Source of the DNA: Blautia sp. AF19-10LB
Lineage (GTDB): Bacteria; Bacillota; Clostridia; Lachnospirales; Lachnospiraceae
Length of the DNA stretch: 64,000 bases
Assembly: GCF_003461245.1 (NCBI RefSeq)
Contig: NZ_QTWS01000004.1
Location: 62,254 to 126,253, forward strand
Reading direction: 5' to 3'
Position numbers and translations under genes: made by a program. Below are positions 35,524 to 44,997 of this stretch, in pieces; positions within the stretch are counted from its first letter, which is position 1, and each line of letters starts with the position of its first letter. The notes beneath the pieces were generated by a model. It was not told where the DNA came from, ran no database searches, and saw only the letters and a list, made by a program, of their open reading frames with translations.

Positions 35524-36408
35524 TCAGTGTCTCGGATGTGCCTTCATATAGACATCGCGCATTTTTGCCACATTCATCCCAAGATAGATCTGCGTGGATG
35601 AAATATCGGAATGACCGAGCATTTCCTGCACGCTCTTGATGTCTGCTCCATTCTGAAGCATATGTACTGCAAAGGAATGCCGGAGTGTATGCGGCGTGAT
35701 ATCACGGTAAATGCCTGCCGCCTCTGCATATCCCTTGAGGACTTTCCAGAATCCCTGACGGCTCATGGATCTGCCGGAACAGTTGGTGAACAGGGATTTC
35801 TCATTCTTGTTCTTGACGAAATAATCCCGGCCGTGCTCCATATATTCTGCAAGTGCTCTCTTGCTGACGTTTCCGATCGGGATGATCCTCTCCTTATCCG
35901 TATCATGACAGATAACATACCCAAACTGCAGATTCAGATCGGACATCTGCAGATGGATCAGTTCACTTACACGCATGCCTGTCGCATAGAGGAGTTCCAG
36001 CATCGCACTGTCGCGAAGTCCCTTCGCTGTATTGATATTTGGCTGCTTCAGGAGACGGTCCACTTCCTGAACGGATAAGATCTCCGGCATCTTCTTCTCT
36101 ACCTTGGGCGGTTTCAGTTCTTCGGACGGATCTGCTGTAACCCTGCCTTCCTTGAAAAGATACTGAAAAAGTGCACGGATGGACGCAATATTCCTGGAAA
36201 TCGTGGAAGATGCCAGATTCTCAGCCTTAAGTTCGCTTAAGTAGCCCTTGAGATCCAGACTTGTCACTTCTGCGAAATCATGAATATTCTGTCCGTCCAG
36301 ATAACGGATCAGTTTCTTTAAATCCCTCTGATATGAAATTTCTGTATTATTTGATCTATTCTTTGTCGTATGTAAATACGCAATAAATTCCGCGAGTGTT
36401 CTTTCCAT
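35524..36408 (-). CDS. xerD: Tyrosine recombinase XerD/XerC type
   Basis: 294 residues from ATG 36408 (MERTLAEFIAYLHTTKN), the usual family start, with an AGGA 11 bases upstream; the frame extends to 36525 without support. Catalytic set visible: GMRVSEL (Arg), HTLRHSFAVHML (His, Arg), LGHSDISSTQIYLGM (His, Tyr). Resolves chromosome dimers at dif. It follows spoIIM, an order also seen in Bacillus relatives, so it is the housekeeping copy rather than a phage integrase. Confidence 0.9.
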   Translation of the reverse strand: MERTLAEFIAYLHTTKNRSNNTEISYQRDLKKLIRYLDGQNIHDFAEVTSLDLKGYLSELKAENLASSTISRNIASIRALFQYLFKEGRVTADPSEELKPPKVEKKMPEILSVQEVDRLLKQPNINTAKGLRDSAMLELLYATGMRVSELIHLQMSDLNLQFGYVICHDTDKERIIPIGNVSKRALAEYMEHGRDYFVKNKNEKSLFTNCSGRSMSRQGFWKVLKGYAEAAGIYRDITPHTLRHSFAVHMLQNGADIKSVQEMLGHSDISSTQIYLGMNVAKMRDVYMKAHPRH

Positions 36409-36639
36409 TTCTTTTATTTCCTGCCTAACCCTGTACCATGTCTGTCCAACAGGAGGATAATCCTGTCGATTCTTGTTATATATCTGATGTACCATGATTA
36501 TACTTGCTATTTTACATAAAATCAAACCATTTTTTCGCGAAATTTAACGTAAAATCAATGTTTTTGACGGTTTATACAAAATATCGTTCCGATTATGGTA
36601 AACCATACTATATATTGTATTTTTGAAAATATTAATTTT

Positions 36640-37233
36640 TTATAACACTTTTTTTACCAGCCATTCCAGGATAAATGGATTGCAGTATGCTTCTGTTATC
36701 ATCCCTCCCAGATACAGGATACCGCACAGAAAAACACGTAAAAAGTACCTGGAGACGCCCCCGGTAAGCATTCCCCTGTTCTTCCAGATCCTCATCGACT
36801 GTTCATAACTCTGCCTGTAAAGATAAAAAATACACGGAATATACAACAGATACTGTGGAAACAAAAGTCCCACACCGACCATCCCTCCCTGAAATCCAAA
36901 CTGCAGAACAGACATGGTAAGCAGAAGCCCTATTTTAATTCCAAGATACATACTGCCTGCGACAGCAAACGGTACTCCAAAAACAGAGATTCCACAGGCT
37001 GCCCCGAGGAGATAAACACTTCCTCTCATCCCCAGCACTTGCAGAAAGTACTCCACTCCTGCTTCACTTCCTGCTGCAAAACTCCTGAGAAGGTACATTG
37101 CAGAGATCGTCTTCTGATGCCATTCCATCTTCCACGCGATATCCGGCAGGATCATCCCAATAAGGAAGCCTGCCATAAACAGGATCTGCACCGGGCATCC
37201 TGTATTCCTGTGCCAGTTCGGAATTTTTTTCAT
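36640..37233 (-). CDS. spoIIM: Stage II sporulation protein M
   Basis: 197 residues with five or six membrane helices and the family's FLIGMILP and GFQGGMVGVGLLFPQYLLYIP segments. Part of the SpoIID-SpoIIM-SpoIIP complex that drives engulfment by peptidoglycan hydrolysis in the mother cell. Upstream of xerD on the same strand with a 231-base AT-rich gap in which I see no gene. The insertion sequence lies just upstream and may have separated it from its native promoter. Confidence 0.88.
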   Translation of the reverse strand: MKKIPNWHRNTGCPVQILFMAGFLIGMILPDIAWKMEWHQKTISAMYLLRSFAAGSEAGVEYFLQVLGMRGSVYLLGAACGISVFGVPFAVAGSMYLGIKIGLLLTMSVLQFGFQGGMVGVGLLFPQYLLYIPCIFYLYRQSYEQSMRIWKNRGMLTGGVSRYFLRVFLCGILYLGGMITEAYCNPFILEWLVKKVL

Positions 37234-37307
37234 AGCTTCACCCTGTACCAGTCTACGGATCCCAGACAGGAATTAGAACATAAAAAAGTGTCTTCGACAC
37301 TTCAACT

Positions 37308-37349
37308 CCCCTGCCCCTCACTCATGAGGGGTAAGGGGTTTCTTTTTTA
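37308..37349 (+). terminator. Hairpin with T run upstream of the transposase gene
   Basis: CCCCTCA-CTCA-TGAGGGG with an outer CCCC/GGGG pair, followed by TTTCTTTTTT. It would stop outside transcripts from entering the transposase gene, a usual self-limiting device of insertion sequences. Confidence 0.7.
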
Positions 37350-37373
37350 TTAATAATCATTCATAATAGTCTC

Positions 37374-38525
37374 ATGAGTAATGTATTACAGGATATTTTC
37401 AAAGACCATTATGAAGAAATGCTTTATATTTTACATCCACGCAAATCCGTCATCGAAAATGTTGACCGCATGATTAATTGCGGTGATCCTTCTTTTGGTG
37501 GTGCAATGTATGGTTGTTCTAAATGTGGTACTTTCAAATTCGTTCCTTTCCGATGCCATAGTCGTTTCTGTCCTATCTGTGGAACCAAGTACTCCATTGA
37601 CCGCACTACCTCTATGTCTTTTAAGATAATCAATGCACAACACCGGCACTGTGTTTTCACCATTGATTCTGAACTCAGACATTTCTTTTTAGAAAACCGA
37701 AAACTCCTCGGTCTTCTTTTTGATGCTGTTCAAAGTGTTATTTTCCGGGCTTTCTATAAAGATAATAAGTCTGAATGTTTTACTCCCGGATTTATTCTTG
37801 TTCTCCACACTTTTGGTCGTGACTTAAAATGGAATCCTCACATCCATTGTCTTGTCTCTGAAGGTGGTATTGGCAACTCCGGTCTCTGGCGCTCCAAAAA
37901 GCATTTCAACTATACCTTTCTTCGTAATGCATTTCGTACCGCACTTCTTGATCTTATGGAAAAGGAACTTGGTGTTTCCTTCAAGAAAGTGAAAGCGCGT
38001 TGTTACCAGGAACACAAACATGGCTTCTATGTCTATGCCAAACCAAACAAATGCAACCCTAAAATCGTCACCAAATACATTGGCCGTTATCTTGGTCGTC
38101 CAGTCATCGCAACCTCACGTATAGATCATTACGATGGTGAAACTGTCACCTTTCACTATAACCGGCACGAAGACAACCGGCTTATTACCGAATCTGTTCC
38201 TGTTATGCAATTCATTCAGCGGTTGATCCAACACATCCCTGAAAAACATTTCAAGCAGATCCGATACTATGGTCTATATGCTGGAAATCATAAAAATGAT
38301 TCCAAACTAAATCTTGCCATTGCAAAAGAAAAACGAAAGATATTTCTTTCCTTCAACCGCTGGCGCGACTGTATTTTACATTCCTTCGGATATGATCCTC
38401 TTAAATGTCCATGCTGCGGTGAGACCATGACTTTTCTTGACCTTTATTATAATCATCAGCATATTTCTCTGAATGAAATGTACGAAAGGACAATGCACAG
38501 ATTTCATGCACACTCATCTGCCTGA
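37374..38525 (+). CDS. IS91-family (Y2/HUH) transposase
   Basis: 383 residues. N-terminal zinc-binding part with CSKCG and CPICGTKYS, then the rolling-circle nuclease core: HUH motif NPHIHCLVSEGG near 158-170 and catalytic tyrosines in KYIGRYLGRP near 225-235. C-terminal zinc knuckle CPCCGE. All parts intact, so the element may be active. The ATG has no clear ribosome site. Rolling-circle transposition through single-stranded DNA is expected. Confidence 0.88.
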   Translation: MSNVLQDIFKDHYEEMLYILHPRKSVIENVDRMINCGDPSFGGAMYGCSKCGTFKFVPFRCHSRFCPICGTKYSIDRTTSMSFKIINAQHRHCVFTIDSELRHFFLENRKLLGLLFDAVQSVIFRAFYKDNKSECFTPGFILVLHTFGRDLKWNPHIHCLVSEGGIGNSGLWRSKKHFNYTFLRNAFRTALLDLMEKELGVSFKKVKARCYQEHKHGFYVYAKPNKCNPKIVTKYIGRYLGRPVIATSRIDHYDGETVTFHYNRHEDNRLITESVPVMQFIQRLIQHIPEKHFKQIRYYGLYAGNHKNDSKLNLAIAKEKRKIFLSFNRWRDCILHSFGYDPLKCPCCGETMTFLDLYYNHQHISLNEMYERTMHRFHAHSSA

Positions 38526-38584
38526 CCACTGTTCATGTTTCTCCGTCTGTGATAGAATAATTTAAAGATCGGAGGTACAAAACT

Positions 38585-38764
38585 ATGTCAAAACATTCAG
38601 ATGAAATCAGAAATAAATATATAAAAAATCCACCAGAAGGCATGACCGCTGATGACATCCGTCACATGGGTGAGGATGATTTGCTTGATATGGATTACTT
38701 TTTAAACGAAGACGATGTGTTTGATGAAGATTTTCCCGGTGCTGAAGGTTTTTATATCTTCTAA
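38585..38764 (+). CDS. Small acidic passenger protein of the IS91-type element
   Basis: 59 residues, pI clearly acidic: MSKHSDEIRNKYIKNPPEGMTADDIRH then a run of Asp/Glu (GEDDLLDMDYFLNEDDVFDEDF). A GGAGGT site precedes the ATG by 8 bases, and a hairpin (38787-38804) follows the stop by 22. Unknown function; its place directly behind the transposase within the flanking hairpins suggests it travels with the element, perhaps as a regulator or DNA mimic (inference). Confidence 0.7.
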   Translation: MSKHSDEIRNKYIKNPPEGMTADDIRHMGEDDLLDMDYFLNEDDVFDEDFPGAEGFYIF

Positions 38765-38786
38765 AAACTTATCGTTTATTTGCTAT

Positions 38787-38837
38787 GCCCGCCTCTGTGC
38801 GGGCTACTTTTATATCAAGCGTTCTCCAAAGGAGAAC
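38787..38837 (+). repeat. Two hairpins at the right side of the insertion element
   Basis: GCCCGC-CTCTGT-GCGGGC followed by TACTTTTAT acts as a terminator-like stem for the small gene. GTTCTCC-AAA-GGAGAAC is a 7-bp perfect stem that may be the origin end of the rolling-circle element. Confidence 0.55.
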
Positions 38838-38853
38838 TTTCCTATAAAGCAAA

Positions 38854-38886
38854 AAAGAGTGCGACACTTTATGTATCACACTCTTT
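38854..38886 (-). terminator. Terminator of rny
   Basis: AAAGAGTG (38854-38861) pairs with CACTCTTT (38879-38886); on the minus strand a T run follows. About 28 bases after the rny stop. Confidence 0.75.
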
Positions 38887-38913
38887 GTAAGTATTTCTAT
38901 AATCCAGAATTGA

Positions 38914-40473
38914 TTACTTCGCGTAATCTACAGCTCTGCTCTCTCGGATGACATTTACCTTAATCTGTCCCGGATATTCCAGTTCAGCTTCAATCTGTTT
39001 GGCAATGTCTCTTGCCAGCAGAACCATATCTGCGTCTGTCACGTGTTCCGGTACTACCATAACACGGATTTCTCTGCCCGCCTGTATAGCAAAGGACTTG
39101 TCTACACCCTTGAATTCGTTGGTGATATCTTCCAACTGTTTCAAACGGTTTGTGTAGGTCTCAAGTGTCTCTCTTCTTGCGCCCGGTCTTGCTGCTGAAA
39201 TTGCATCGGCAGCCTGAACGATACATGCAATAAGAGATTCCGGTTCAACATCTCCATGATGTGATGCAACTGTATTGATAACAATCGGAGATTCTTTGTA
39301 TTTCTTACAAAGATCCACACCAATCTGGATATGAGAGCCCTCAACTTCATGGTCAATAGATTTACCAATATCATGAAGCAGTCCGGCACGCTTCGCCATA
39401 CGTACGTCTACACCGATCTCTCCTGCAAGAATTCCGGAAAGCTGTGCTACTTCGATAGAATGCTTCAGTGCATTCTGTCCATAGCTTGAACGGAATTTCA
39501 TGCGTCCAAGGAGTTTGAGAAGTTCCGGATGGATACCATGAACGCCAACATCCATTGCTGCGTTCTCACCATCCTCACGGATCTGTGCTTCTACTTCTCT
39601 CTGTGCTTTCTCTACCATCTCTTCGATTCTTGCCGGATGGATACGTCCATCAACGATCAGTTTCTCCAGAGCAACTCTGGCGATCTCACGGCGGATCGGA
39701 TCAAAGGCAGATAAAACAACTGCTTCCGGAGTATCGTCAATGATGAGATCTACACCGGTCAGTGTTTCAAGGGTACGGATGTTACGTCCCTCACGTCCGA
39801 TGATTCTTCCCTTCATTTCATCACTTGGAAGCTGTACTACTGAAATTGTGGTTTCAGCCACATGATCTACTGCACATTTCTGAATGGCATTGACCACGTA
39901 TTCCTTAGCCTTTTTGTCTGCTTCGTCTTTTGCCTTGTGTTCTAATTCCTTGTAGAGTCTGGCTACGTCTACCTTGACATCATCTTCTACACTTCTGAGC
40001 AACTCGTCTTTTGCCTGGTCGGAGGTCAGACCGGAAATTCTTTCCAGTTCCTGTACTCCTTTTTGTTCAAGTTCTTCTACTTTCTTTTCTCGTTTTTGTA
40101 ACTCAGCAATCTTTGCTGTGCACTCAGCCTCACGCTTCTCAACTACATCAGCTTTCTTATCAACGGATTCCTCCTTTGATAATACACGCCTTTCGTATTT
40201 TTGCAGTTCGTTTCTACGTTCCTTGGTTTCCTTCTCCAGTTCGTTTTTCGTTCTGAGAGATTCTTCCTTTACTTCCAATAATGCTTCTCGCTTTTTTGTT
40301 TCAGCAGCTTTTAAAGCTTCATCTATGATGCTTCTTGCTCTGTCTTCTGCTGTGCCAACAATTTCAGCGTCCTTCTGAGTTTTATTGTTAACAGCAACCT
40401 TGCAAGTAACAGGAACCGCAATAAGCAGTGCGACCACTACAGCGACAATTGCAACAATAATTGTGCTTGCCAC
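38914..40473 (-). CDS. rny: Ribonuclease Y
   Basis: 519 residues from a GTG start 6 bases after AAGGAGGT. N-terminal membrane anchor ([18 protein letters not shown]), long coiled coil to about 200, KH domain with [15 protein letters not shown], and an HD phosphohydrolase domain with [15 protein letters not shown]. Endonuclease that starts bulk mRNA decay at the membrane. Length matches the family (about 520). Confidence 0.96.
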   Translation of the reverse strand: MASTIIVAIVAVVVALLIAVPVTCKVAVNNKTQKDAEIVGTAEDRARSIIDEALKAAETKKREALLEVKEESLRTKNELEKETKERRNELQKYERRVLSKEESVDKKADVVEKREAECTAKIAELQKREKKVEELEQKGVQELERISGLTSDQAKDELLRSVEDDVKVDVARLYKELEHKAKDEADKKAKEYVVNAIQKCAVDHVAETTISVVQLPSDEMKGRIIGREGRNIRTLETLTGVDLIIDDTPEAVVLSAFDPIRREIARVALEKLIVDGRIHPARIEEMVEKAQREVEAQIREDGENAAMDVGVHGIHPELLKLLGRMKFRSSYGQNALKHSIEVAQLSGILAGEIGVDVRMAKRAGLLHDIGKSIDHEVEGSHIQIGVDLCKKYKESPIVINTVASHHGDVEPESLIACIVQAADAISAARPGARRETLETYTNRLKQLEDITNEFKGVDKSFAIQAGREIRVMVVPEHVTDADMVLLARDIAKQIEAELEYPGQIKVNVIRESRAVDYAK

Positions 40474-40590
40474 AGGAGCACCTCCTTATTTAGTTTTCAT
40501 TGTACAAATACAGGTACCGCCCATGCTGTGAACAGTAACCAAATACAACAATACAAGTTTAGCGGTTTTTAGGAATTATGTCAAGTTTTT

Positions 40591-41091
40591 CTATCCATTT
40601 GTTTGAATATTTTTACATAATGTAATGTGCAGTTCTTCCAGTGCAGAGGTGATCTCACCCTGCCTGAATCCTCTCCTTGCAAAGTATCCCAGAAGACGGC
40701 GCATCTGCCGTTCATCAATTTCTGTATCCGGCGGATATTTCTTCTCGATCTGGCTCAGAAGAAGTGCGTGTTCGTCAGGGGCTTCAAGTTCCTCTGCTTC
40801 CTCCCAGGCAGACTGGATCGTCTGTCTGTCCACCCCCTTCTGCTGGAGCTCCTGAAAAATCTTCTGGCGGCTCTTGTCATGTATCCGGTACATGATGTAA
40901 TTGAATGCATACCTCTCATCATTAATATAGCCAAACTCTCTCACATAGGAGACGGCATCCTCTGCTGCTTCCTCCGAAAAACCAGCCTGGCGGAGACGGT
41001 CTGTAAGTCCCCGCTCCGTCCTGTCCATATGTTCCAGAAGACGGAGGGCCTTCCTGCGTGCCTGCTGCTGTTCCTGATAATAGTCTGTCAT
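40591..41091 (-). CDS. recX: Regulatory protein RecX
   Basis: 166 residues of repeated three-helix units (LLEHMDRTERGLTDRLRQAGFSEE, VREFGYINDERYAFNYI, LLGYFARRGFRQGEITSAL). Binds RecA filaments and limits their activity. Only 8 bases after recA, so co-transcribed with it. Confidence 0.93.
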   Translation of the reverse strand: MTDYYQEQQQARRKALRLLEHMDRTERGLTDRLRQAGFSEEAAEDAVSYVREFGYINDERYAFNYIMYRIHDKSRQKIFQELQQKGVDRQTIQSAWEEAEELEAPDEHALLLSQIEKKYPPDTEIDERQMRRLLGYFARRGFRQGEITSALEELHITLCKNIQTNG

Positions 41092-41099
41092 GGTACTGC

Positions 41100-42161
41100 T
41101 TATTCTTCCTCAGTCTCAGCCGATGCTGCTGCCTTGTCTGCTTCCTTAGCGGCATTCTCTTCCTCCGGGAGCAGGTGGTACTGGATCCTTACCTGCTTCT
41201 CGATCTCATCGCAGATCTCCGGATGATCCTTAAGATAGATCTTGACATTCTCACGTCCCTGACCGATCCGCTCACCGTTGTAAGAGTACCATGCGCCGCT
41301 CTTATTGACTACGTTGCACTCTGCTGCAAGATCCAGGATCTCACCCTCTCTGGAGATACCTGTACCAAACATGATATCAAATTCTGCCTGCTTGAATGGC
41401 GGTGCAACCTTGTTCTTGACTACCTTGACCTTGGTATGGTTGCCGACCATCTCACCGCCCTGCTTGAGAGTCTCAGTCCTTCTGACATCCATACGGACAG
41501 ATGCATAGAACTTAAGAGCACGTCCACCTGTGGTGGTCTCCGGGTTACCAAACATAACACCGACCTTCTCACGAAGCTGGTTGATAAAGATGACCACGCA
41601 GTTGGATCTGCTGATCGCAGCTGTGAGCTTCCTGAGTGCCTGCGACATCAGTCGTGCATGAAGACCTACATGGCTGTCTCCCATGTCTCCCTCGATCTCA
41701 GCCTTCGGAACAAGGGCTGCAACAGAGTCAACGATCACGATGTCCACGGCTCCGGAACGTACCATGGTCTCTGTGATCTCAAGTGCCTGCTCACCGTTAT
41801 CCGGCTGGGAAATATAAAGGTTATCAATATCTACACCGATATTCTTGGCATAGACCGGATCAAGTGCATGCTCTGCATCAATGAATCCTGCGATCCCGCC
41901 GCGCTTCTGAACCTCTGCAACCATGTGAAGTGCAACGGTTGTCTTACCACTGGATTCCGGTCCGTAGATCTCGACGATACGTCCCTTCGGAACGCCGCCT
42001 ACACCGAGTGCGATATCCAATCCAAGAGATCCTGTCGGAATCGCTTCTACCTGCATATGTGCACTGGAATCTCCCAGTTTCATTACCGAGCCCTTGCCAT
42101 ACTGCTTCTCGATATGTCCAAGTGCCGCCTCCAGTGCCTTCTGTTTCTCTTCGTTTATCAT
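41100..42161 (-). CDS. recA: Recombinase RecA
   Basis: 353 residues. Walker [10 protein letters not shown] near 66-74, DNA loops GDMGDSHVG and [18 protein letters not shown], and an acid-rich C-terminus ([21 protein letters not shown]). Homologous strand exchange and LexA cleavage. AGGAG is 9 bases before the ATG. LexA-like boxes and a sigma-A-type promoter precede it (42264-42334). Intact, standard length. Confidence 0.98.
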   Translation of the reverse strand: MINEEKQKALEAALGHIEKQYGKGSVMKLGDSSAHMQVEAIPTGSLGLDIALGVGGVPKGRIVEIYGPESSGKTTVALHMVAEVQKRGGIAGFIDAEHALDPVYAKNIGVDIDNLYISQPDNGEQALEITETMVRSGAVDIVIVDSVAALVPKAEIEGDMGDSHVGLHARLMSQALRKLTAAISRSNCVVIFINQLREKVGVMFGNPETTTGGRALKFYASVRMDVRRTETLKQGGEMVGNHTKVKVVKNKVAPPFKQAEFDIMFGTGISREGEILDLAAECNVVNKSGAWYSYNGERIGQGRENVKIYLKDHPEICDEIEKQVRIQYHLLPEEENAAKEADKAAASAETEEE

Positions 42162-42263
42162 ACCTGTGGATCTCCTTTTTTCTAAATTTCAACTCACTAC
42201 CTCATGCATAGGTAGACAAAAGATTATTCAAAATAGAATCTGATTATGAAAATATGGTTCATG

Positions 42264-42334
42264 CGAACTTATGTTTCACAAACCTATGTTCGTTTTTCTT
42301 CTTATATGCTATTATAAATCCCCTCCGATGTCAA
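42264..42334 (-). promoter_or_regulatory. recA promoter with two LexA-like boxes
   Basis: TTGACA (42329-42334), 17 bases, TAGCAT (42306-42311). Downstream, CGAACATAGGTTTG (42279-42292, minus strand) matches the Gram-positive LexA consensus CGAACRNRYGTTYG at all but one position, and a weaker GAAACATAAGTTCG copy lies at 42264-42277, just over the transcription start and leader. Confidence 0.75.
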
Positions 42335-42383
42335 GGAAAACTTTTCGCCAAAATCTCTGTTTTTTCGATTCCGGAAAGAAAAA

Positions 42384-42410
42384 GGGGATACCGTTTTATC
42401 TGGTATCCCC
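42384..42410 (-). terminator. Terminator of glgA
   Basis: GGGGATACC-N9-GGTATCCCC, followed on the minus strand by CTTTTTCTTT. 29 bases after the glgA stop. Confidence 0.85.
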
Positions 42411-42438
42411 CGAAAAATCCTGTTTGTTCAGATACGAT

Positions 42439-43887
42439 TTATTTGTCTCCGATCAGCCAGTTGTACATTTCTTCATACTGTTTTGCTGAATGATTCCATG
42501 AGAAGTCTGCTGCCATCGCACGGTCGACCATCTTGTTCCACTCGCGTTTGTTGTCGTAGAAGACACGCTCTGCATTACGTACAGTTGCAAGCATCTCATG
42601 TGCATTGTAGTTTGTGAAGCTGAATCCTGTTCCTGTTCCTTCGAACTCGTTGTACGGCTCTACAGTATCCTTAAGTCCACCTGTCTCACGAACGATCGGA
42701 AGTGTTCCATAGCGAAGGCTCATGAGCTGGCTGAGACCGCATGGCTCGAACAGTGACGGCATAAGGAATGCATCGGAAGCCGCATAGATACGATGGGACA
42801 ACGGCTCATCATAATAGATCTGTGCTGATACCTTGCCGTGATATTTCCAGTCGAAATGACGGAACATATTCTCATAACGCTCTTCACCTGTTCCAAGAAC
42901 AACAATCTGTACTGCATCCTGACAGAGTTCATCCATTACATAAGCGATCAGGTCAAAGCCCTTCTGGTCTGTCAGACGGGAAACGATACCAATGAGCATT
43001 GCATTCGGATCCTCATTGAGTCCGAGATCACGCTGGAGCTGGATCTTGTTTTTGACTTTTTCTTTGCGGAAGTTCTTTGCGTTGTATTTCTGGGTGATAC
43101 AGGCATCTGTCTCCGGATTGAATACATCGTAATCAATTCCATTAACGATACCACGGAGATCATGAGATCTCGCACAGAGAAGTCCATCCAGACGCTCTCC
43201 ATAGAATGGTGTCTTGATCTCCTCTGCATAAGTGTTACTTACTGTTGTTACTGCATCTGCAAAGACGATACCGCCCTTTAAGAAGTTTGCATCCTTGTAA
43301 GCCTCCAGCTTGTCCGGTGCAAAATAGTAATCGGAAAGTCCTGTGATTCCCCGAACGGTCTTAACATCCCATACACCCTGGAATTTGAGGTTATGGATCG
43401 TCATAACAGTCTTGATGCCCCAGAAGAATTCATTCTGCTGGAAAGAGTCATGCAGATAAACCGGTACAAGACCTGTCTGCCAGTCATGACAGTGGATCAC
43501 ATCCGGACGGAAGTTGATGACCGGAAGCACAGAGAGGACTGCTTTGGAGAAGAATGCAAATTTCTCCAGATCCCAAGGTGCGCTGTCGTATGGTTTCGGT
43601 CCACTGAAGTAGTATTCATTGTCAATGAAGTAGAACTGGATTCCATCATACTCCATATGCATGATTCCTACATAACAGTTCTTATATCCCAGATCCATAT
43701 AAAAATGGGTGATATATTCCATTTTGTCTTTCCATTCCTGCTTCATGCAGGCGTATTTCGGCAGAATAACTCGCACATCAAAGTAACGCTTGTCAAAGCA
43801 TTTCGGAAGTGCTCCTGCTACATCGGCAAGTCCTCCTGTCTTTATAAACGGCACTGCCTCTGATGTTGCAAATAAAATATTTTTCAT
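42439..43887 (-). CDS. glgA: Glycogen synthase
   Basis: 482 residues. GT5 glycosyltransferase using ADP-glucose to extend alpha-1,4-glucan. N-terminal KTGGLADVAGALPK binds ADP-glucose; the C-terminal half has GIVSRLTDQKGFDLI and the ligand loop MPSLFEPCGLSQLMSLRYGTLPIVRETGGL. Standard length. Stands alone between recA and spo0A with its own terminator; no other glg gene nearby. AGGAGGG precedes the ATG. Confidence 0.95.
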   Translation of the reverse strand: MKNILFATSEAVPFIKTGGLADVAGALPKCFDKRYFDVRVILPKYACMKQEWKDKMEYITHFYMDLGYKNCYVGIMHMEYDGIQFYFIDNEYYFSGPKPYDSAPWDLEKFAFFSKAVLSVLPVINFRPDVIHCHDWQTGLVPVYLHDSFQQNEFFWGIKTVMTIHNLKFQGVWDVKTVRGITGLSDYYFAPDKLEAYKDANFLKGGIVFADAVTTVSNTYAEEIKTPFYGERLDGLLCARSHDLRGIVNGIDYDVFNPETDACITQKYNAKNFRKEKVKNKIQLQRDLGLNEDPNAMLIGIVSRLTDQKGFDLIAYVMDELCQDAVQIVVLGTGEERYENMFRHFDWKYHGKVSAQIYYDEPLSHRIYAASDAFLMPSLFEPCGLSQLMSLRYGTLPIVRETGGLKDTVEPYNEFEGTGTGFSFTNYNAHEMLATVRNAERVFYDNKREWNKMVDRAMAADFSWNHSAKQYEEMYNWLIGDK

Positions 43888-43981
43888 CTGTGATTGCCCT
43901 CCTTGCTTCCATTTCTATAAAAGCTGTACAGATATCTCAGTCCTGAAACGGCTTTTTTGTTTATTATACCCTAAAAAGTAC

Positions 43982-44791
43982 TTATTGGAAAGAGCGATTT
44001 TTATATTCCAGACGAATTTTGTCCGCAATCAGGGCAATGAACTCAGAATTTGTCGGTTTACCCTTGCCCGTACTTACTGTATAGCCAAACAGAGCATCTA
44101 TCGTATCCATCTTGCCGCGGCTCCACGCCACCTCGATCGCATGGCGGATCGCACGTTCGACACGGCTTGGCGTTGTCTGGTGTTTCTTGGCGATCGTCGG
44201 ATAGAGGACTTTGGTGATCGAATTGAGCATTTCGATGTCATTTACTGCCAGGATGATCGCATCTCTTAAGTACTGATAACCTTTGATATGTGCCGGAACA
44301 CCGATCTCATGGATAATATTTGTGACATCTGTCTCCAGGTTTCTTGTTCCGTATGCGCCCGGTTCTTCTCTCACAACACTCGGACGGACATTTTCGCGGA
44401 TCCTGCGGTCGCTTCTTCGTCTCAGGTTCTTAATGCGGTTCAGAAGGACCTGATTGTCAAAAGGCTTCAGCATATAATATTCTGCGCCAAGGCTGAAAGC
44501 GTCCTCTGTGATCCGTTCCTGTCCAACCGCTGATACGACGATAAACGCCGGCGTTTTCTTGAGCATATGATCGTGCTGACAGTTTTCCATGACAGTAAGC
44601 CCGTCCATCTTCGGCATGATGATGTCAAGAACGACAACATCCGGTTCTCTTTCTTTTATGATATTACAGATTTCTTCTCCGTTGTGTGCTTTACCTACCA
44701 GGGTGAGGTCTTTGTCTTCTTCGATCATACGACCAAGTATTTCTACCATTTTTTCGTTATCGTCTGCGATTGCTACATTTAACTTTTCCAT
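43982..44791 (-). CDS. spo0A: Sporulation master regulator Spo0A
   Basis: 269 residues. Receiver domain with acid pocket Asp10-Asp11, phosphoacceptor Asp56 ([12 protein letters not shown]) and Lys in LKPFDN; the C-terminal Spo0A DNA-binding domain reads [17 protein letters not shown] and [21 protein letters not shown]. Controls entry to sporulation after phosphorylation. Upstream region has a sigma-A-type promoter and Spo0A-box-like sites, consistent with self-control. Follows spoIVB, the conserved order. Confidence 0.98.
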   Translation of the reverse strand: MEKLNVAIADDNEKMVEILGRMIEEDKDLTLVGKAHNGEEICNIIKEREPDVVVLDIIMPKMDGLTVMENCQHDHMLKKTPAFIVVSAVGQERITEDAFSLGAEYYMLKPFDNQVLLNRIKNLRRRSDRRIRENVRPSVVREEPGAYGTRNLETDVTNIIHEIGVPAHIKGYQYLRDAIILAVNDIEMLNSITKVLYPTIAKKHQTTPSRVERAIRHAIEVAWSRGKMDTIDALFGYTVSTGKGKPTNSEFIALIADKIRLEYKNRSFQ

Positions 44792-44853
44792 GAGGCCCGT
44801 TTCCTCCTAACCTTACTTCCACTTATCAAATATTTTATGTGCTGACAGGAAAT

Positions 44854-44937
44854 ATTATAGAGTAAACTTCCCTGCGAAATCAAGCCGAAACAGGGAGAAA
44901 CACTGAACTTTCGTTCACTTTAAATCTACCTGTTTCG
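44854..44937 (-). promoter_or_regulatory. spo0A promoter and Spo0A-box-like inverted sites
   Basis: TTGATT (44878-44883), 18 bases, TATAAT (44854-44859). Perfect inverted arms CGAAACAGG (44886-44894) and CCTGTTTCG (44929-44937) each overlap a six-of-seven match to the 0A box TGNCGAA (AGCCGAA, AGTCGAA). Between them is TGAACTTTCGTTCA (44904-44917), a GAAC-N4-GTTC LexA-like core. Confidence 0.5.
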
Positions 44938-44997
44938 ACTTTTATGATCACCAGAAATCCTTTATTTTGATTTTTCGGCGGCATTCTCTGTGACTTT

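Larger units (their letters stand above)
37280..38837 (+). mobile_element. IS91-type insertion sequence with a small passenger gene (ends approximate)
   Basis: Transposase gene plus accessory reading frame, flanked by hairpins: AAGTGTC/GACACTT (37286-37302) and a CCCCTCA/TGAGGGG stem with T run (37308-37349) on the left; GCCCGC/GCGGGC (38787-38804) and GTTCTCC/GGAGAAC (38821-38837) on the right. IS91 elements have no long inverted repeats or target duplications and prefer a GAAC/GTTC tetramer; a GAAC is at 37276-37279. Exact ends are a guess. Confidence 0.7.

Noticed and set aside
41058..42185. 375-codon plus-strand frame opposite recA
   Set aside because: Shadow of recA; Cys/His/Leu-rich product with no family features.
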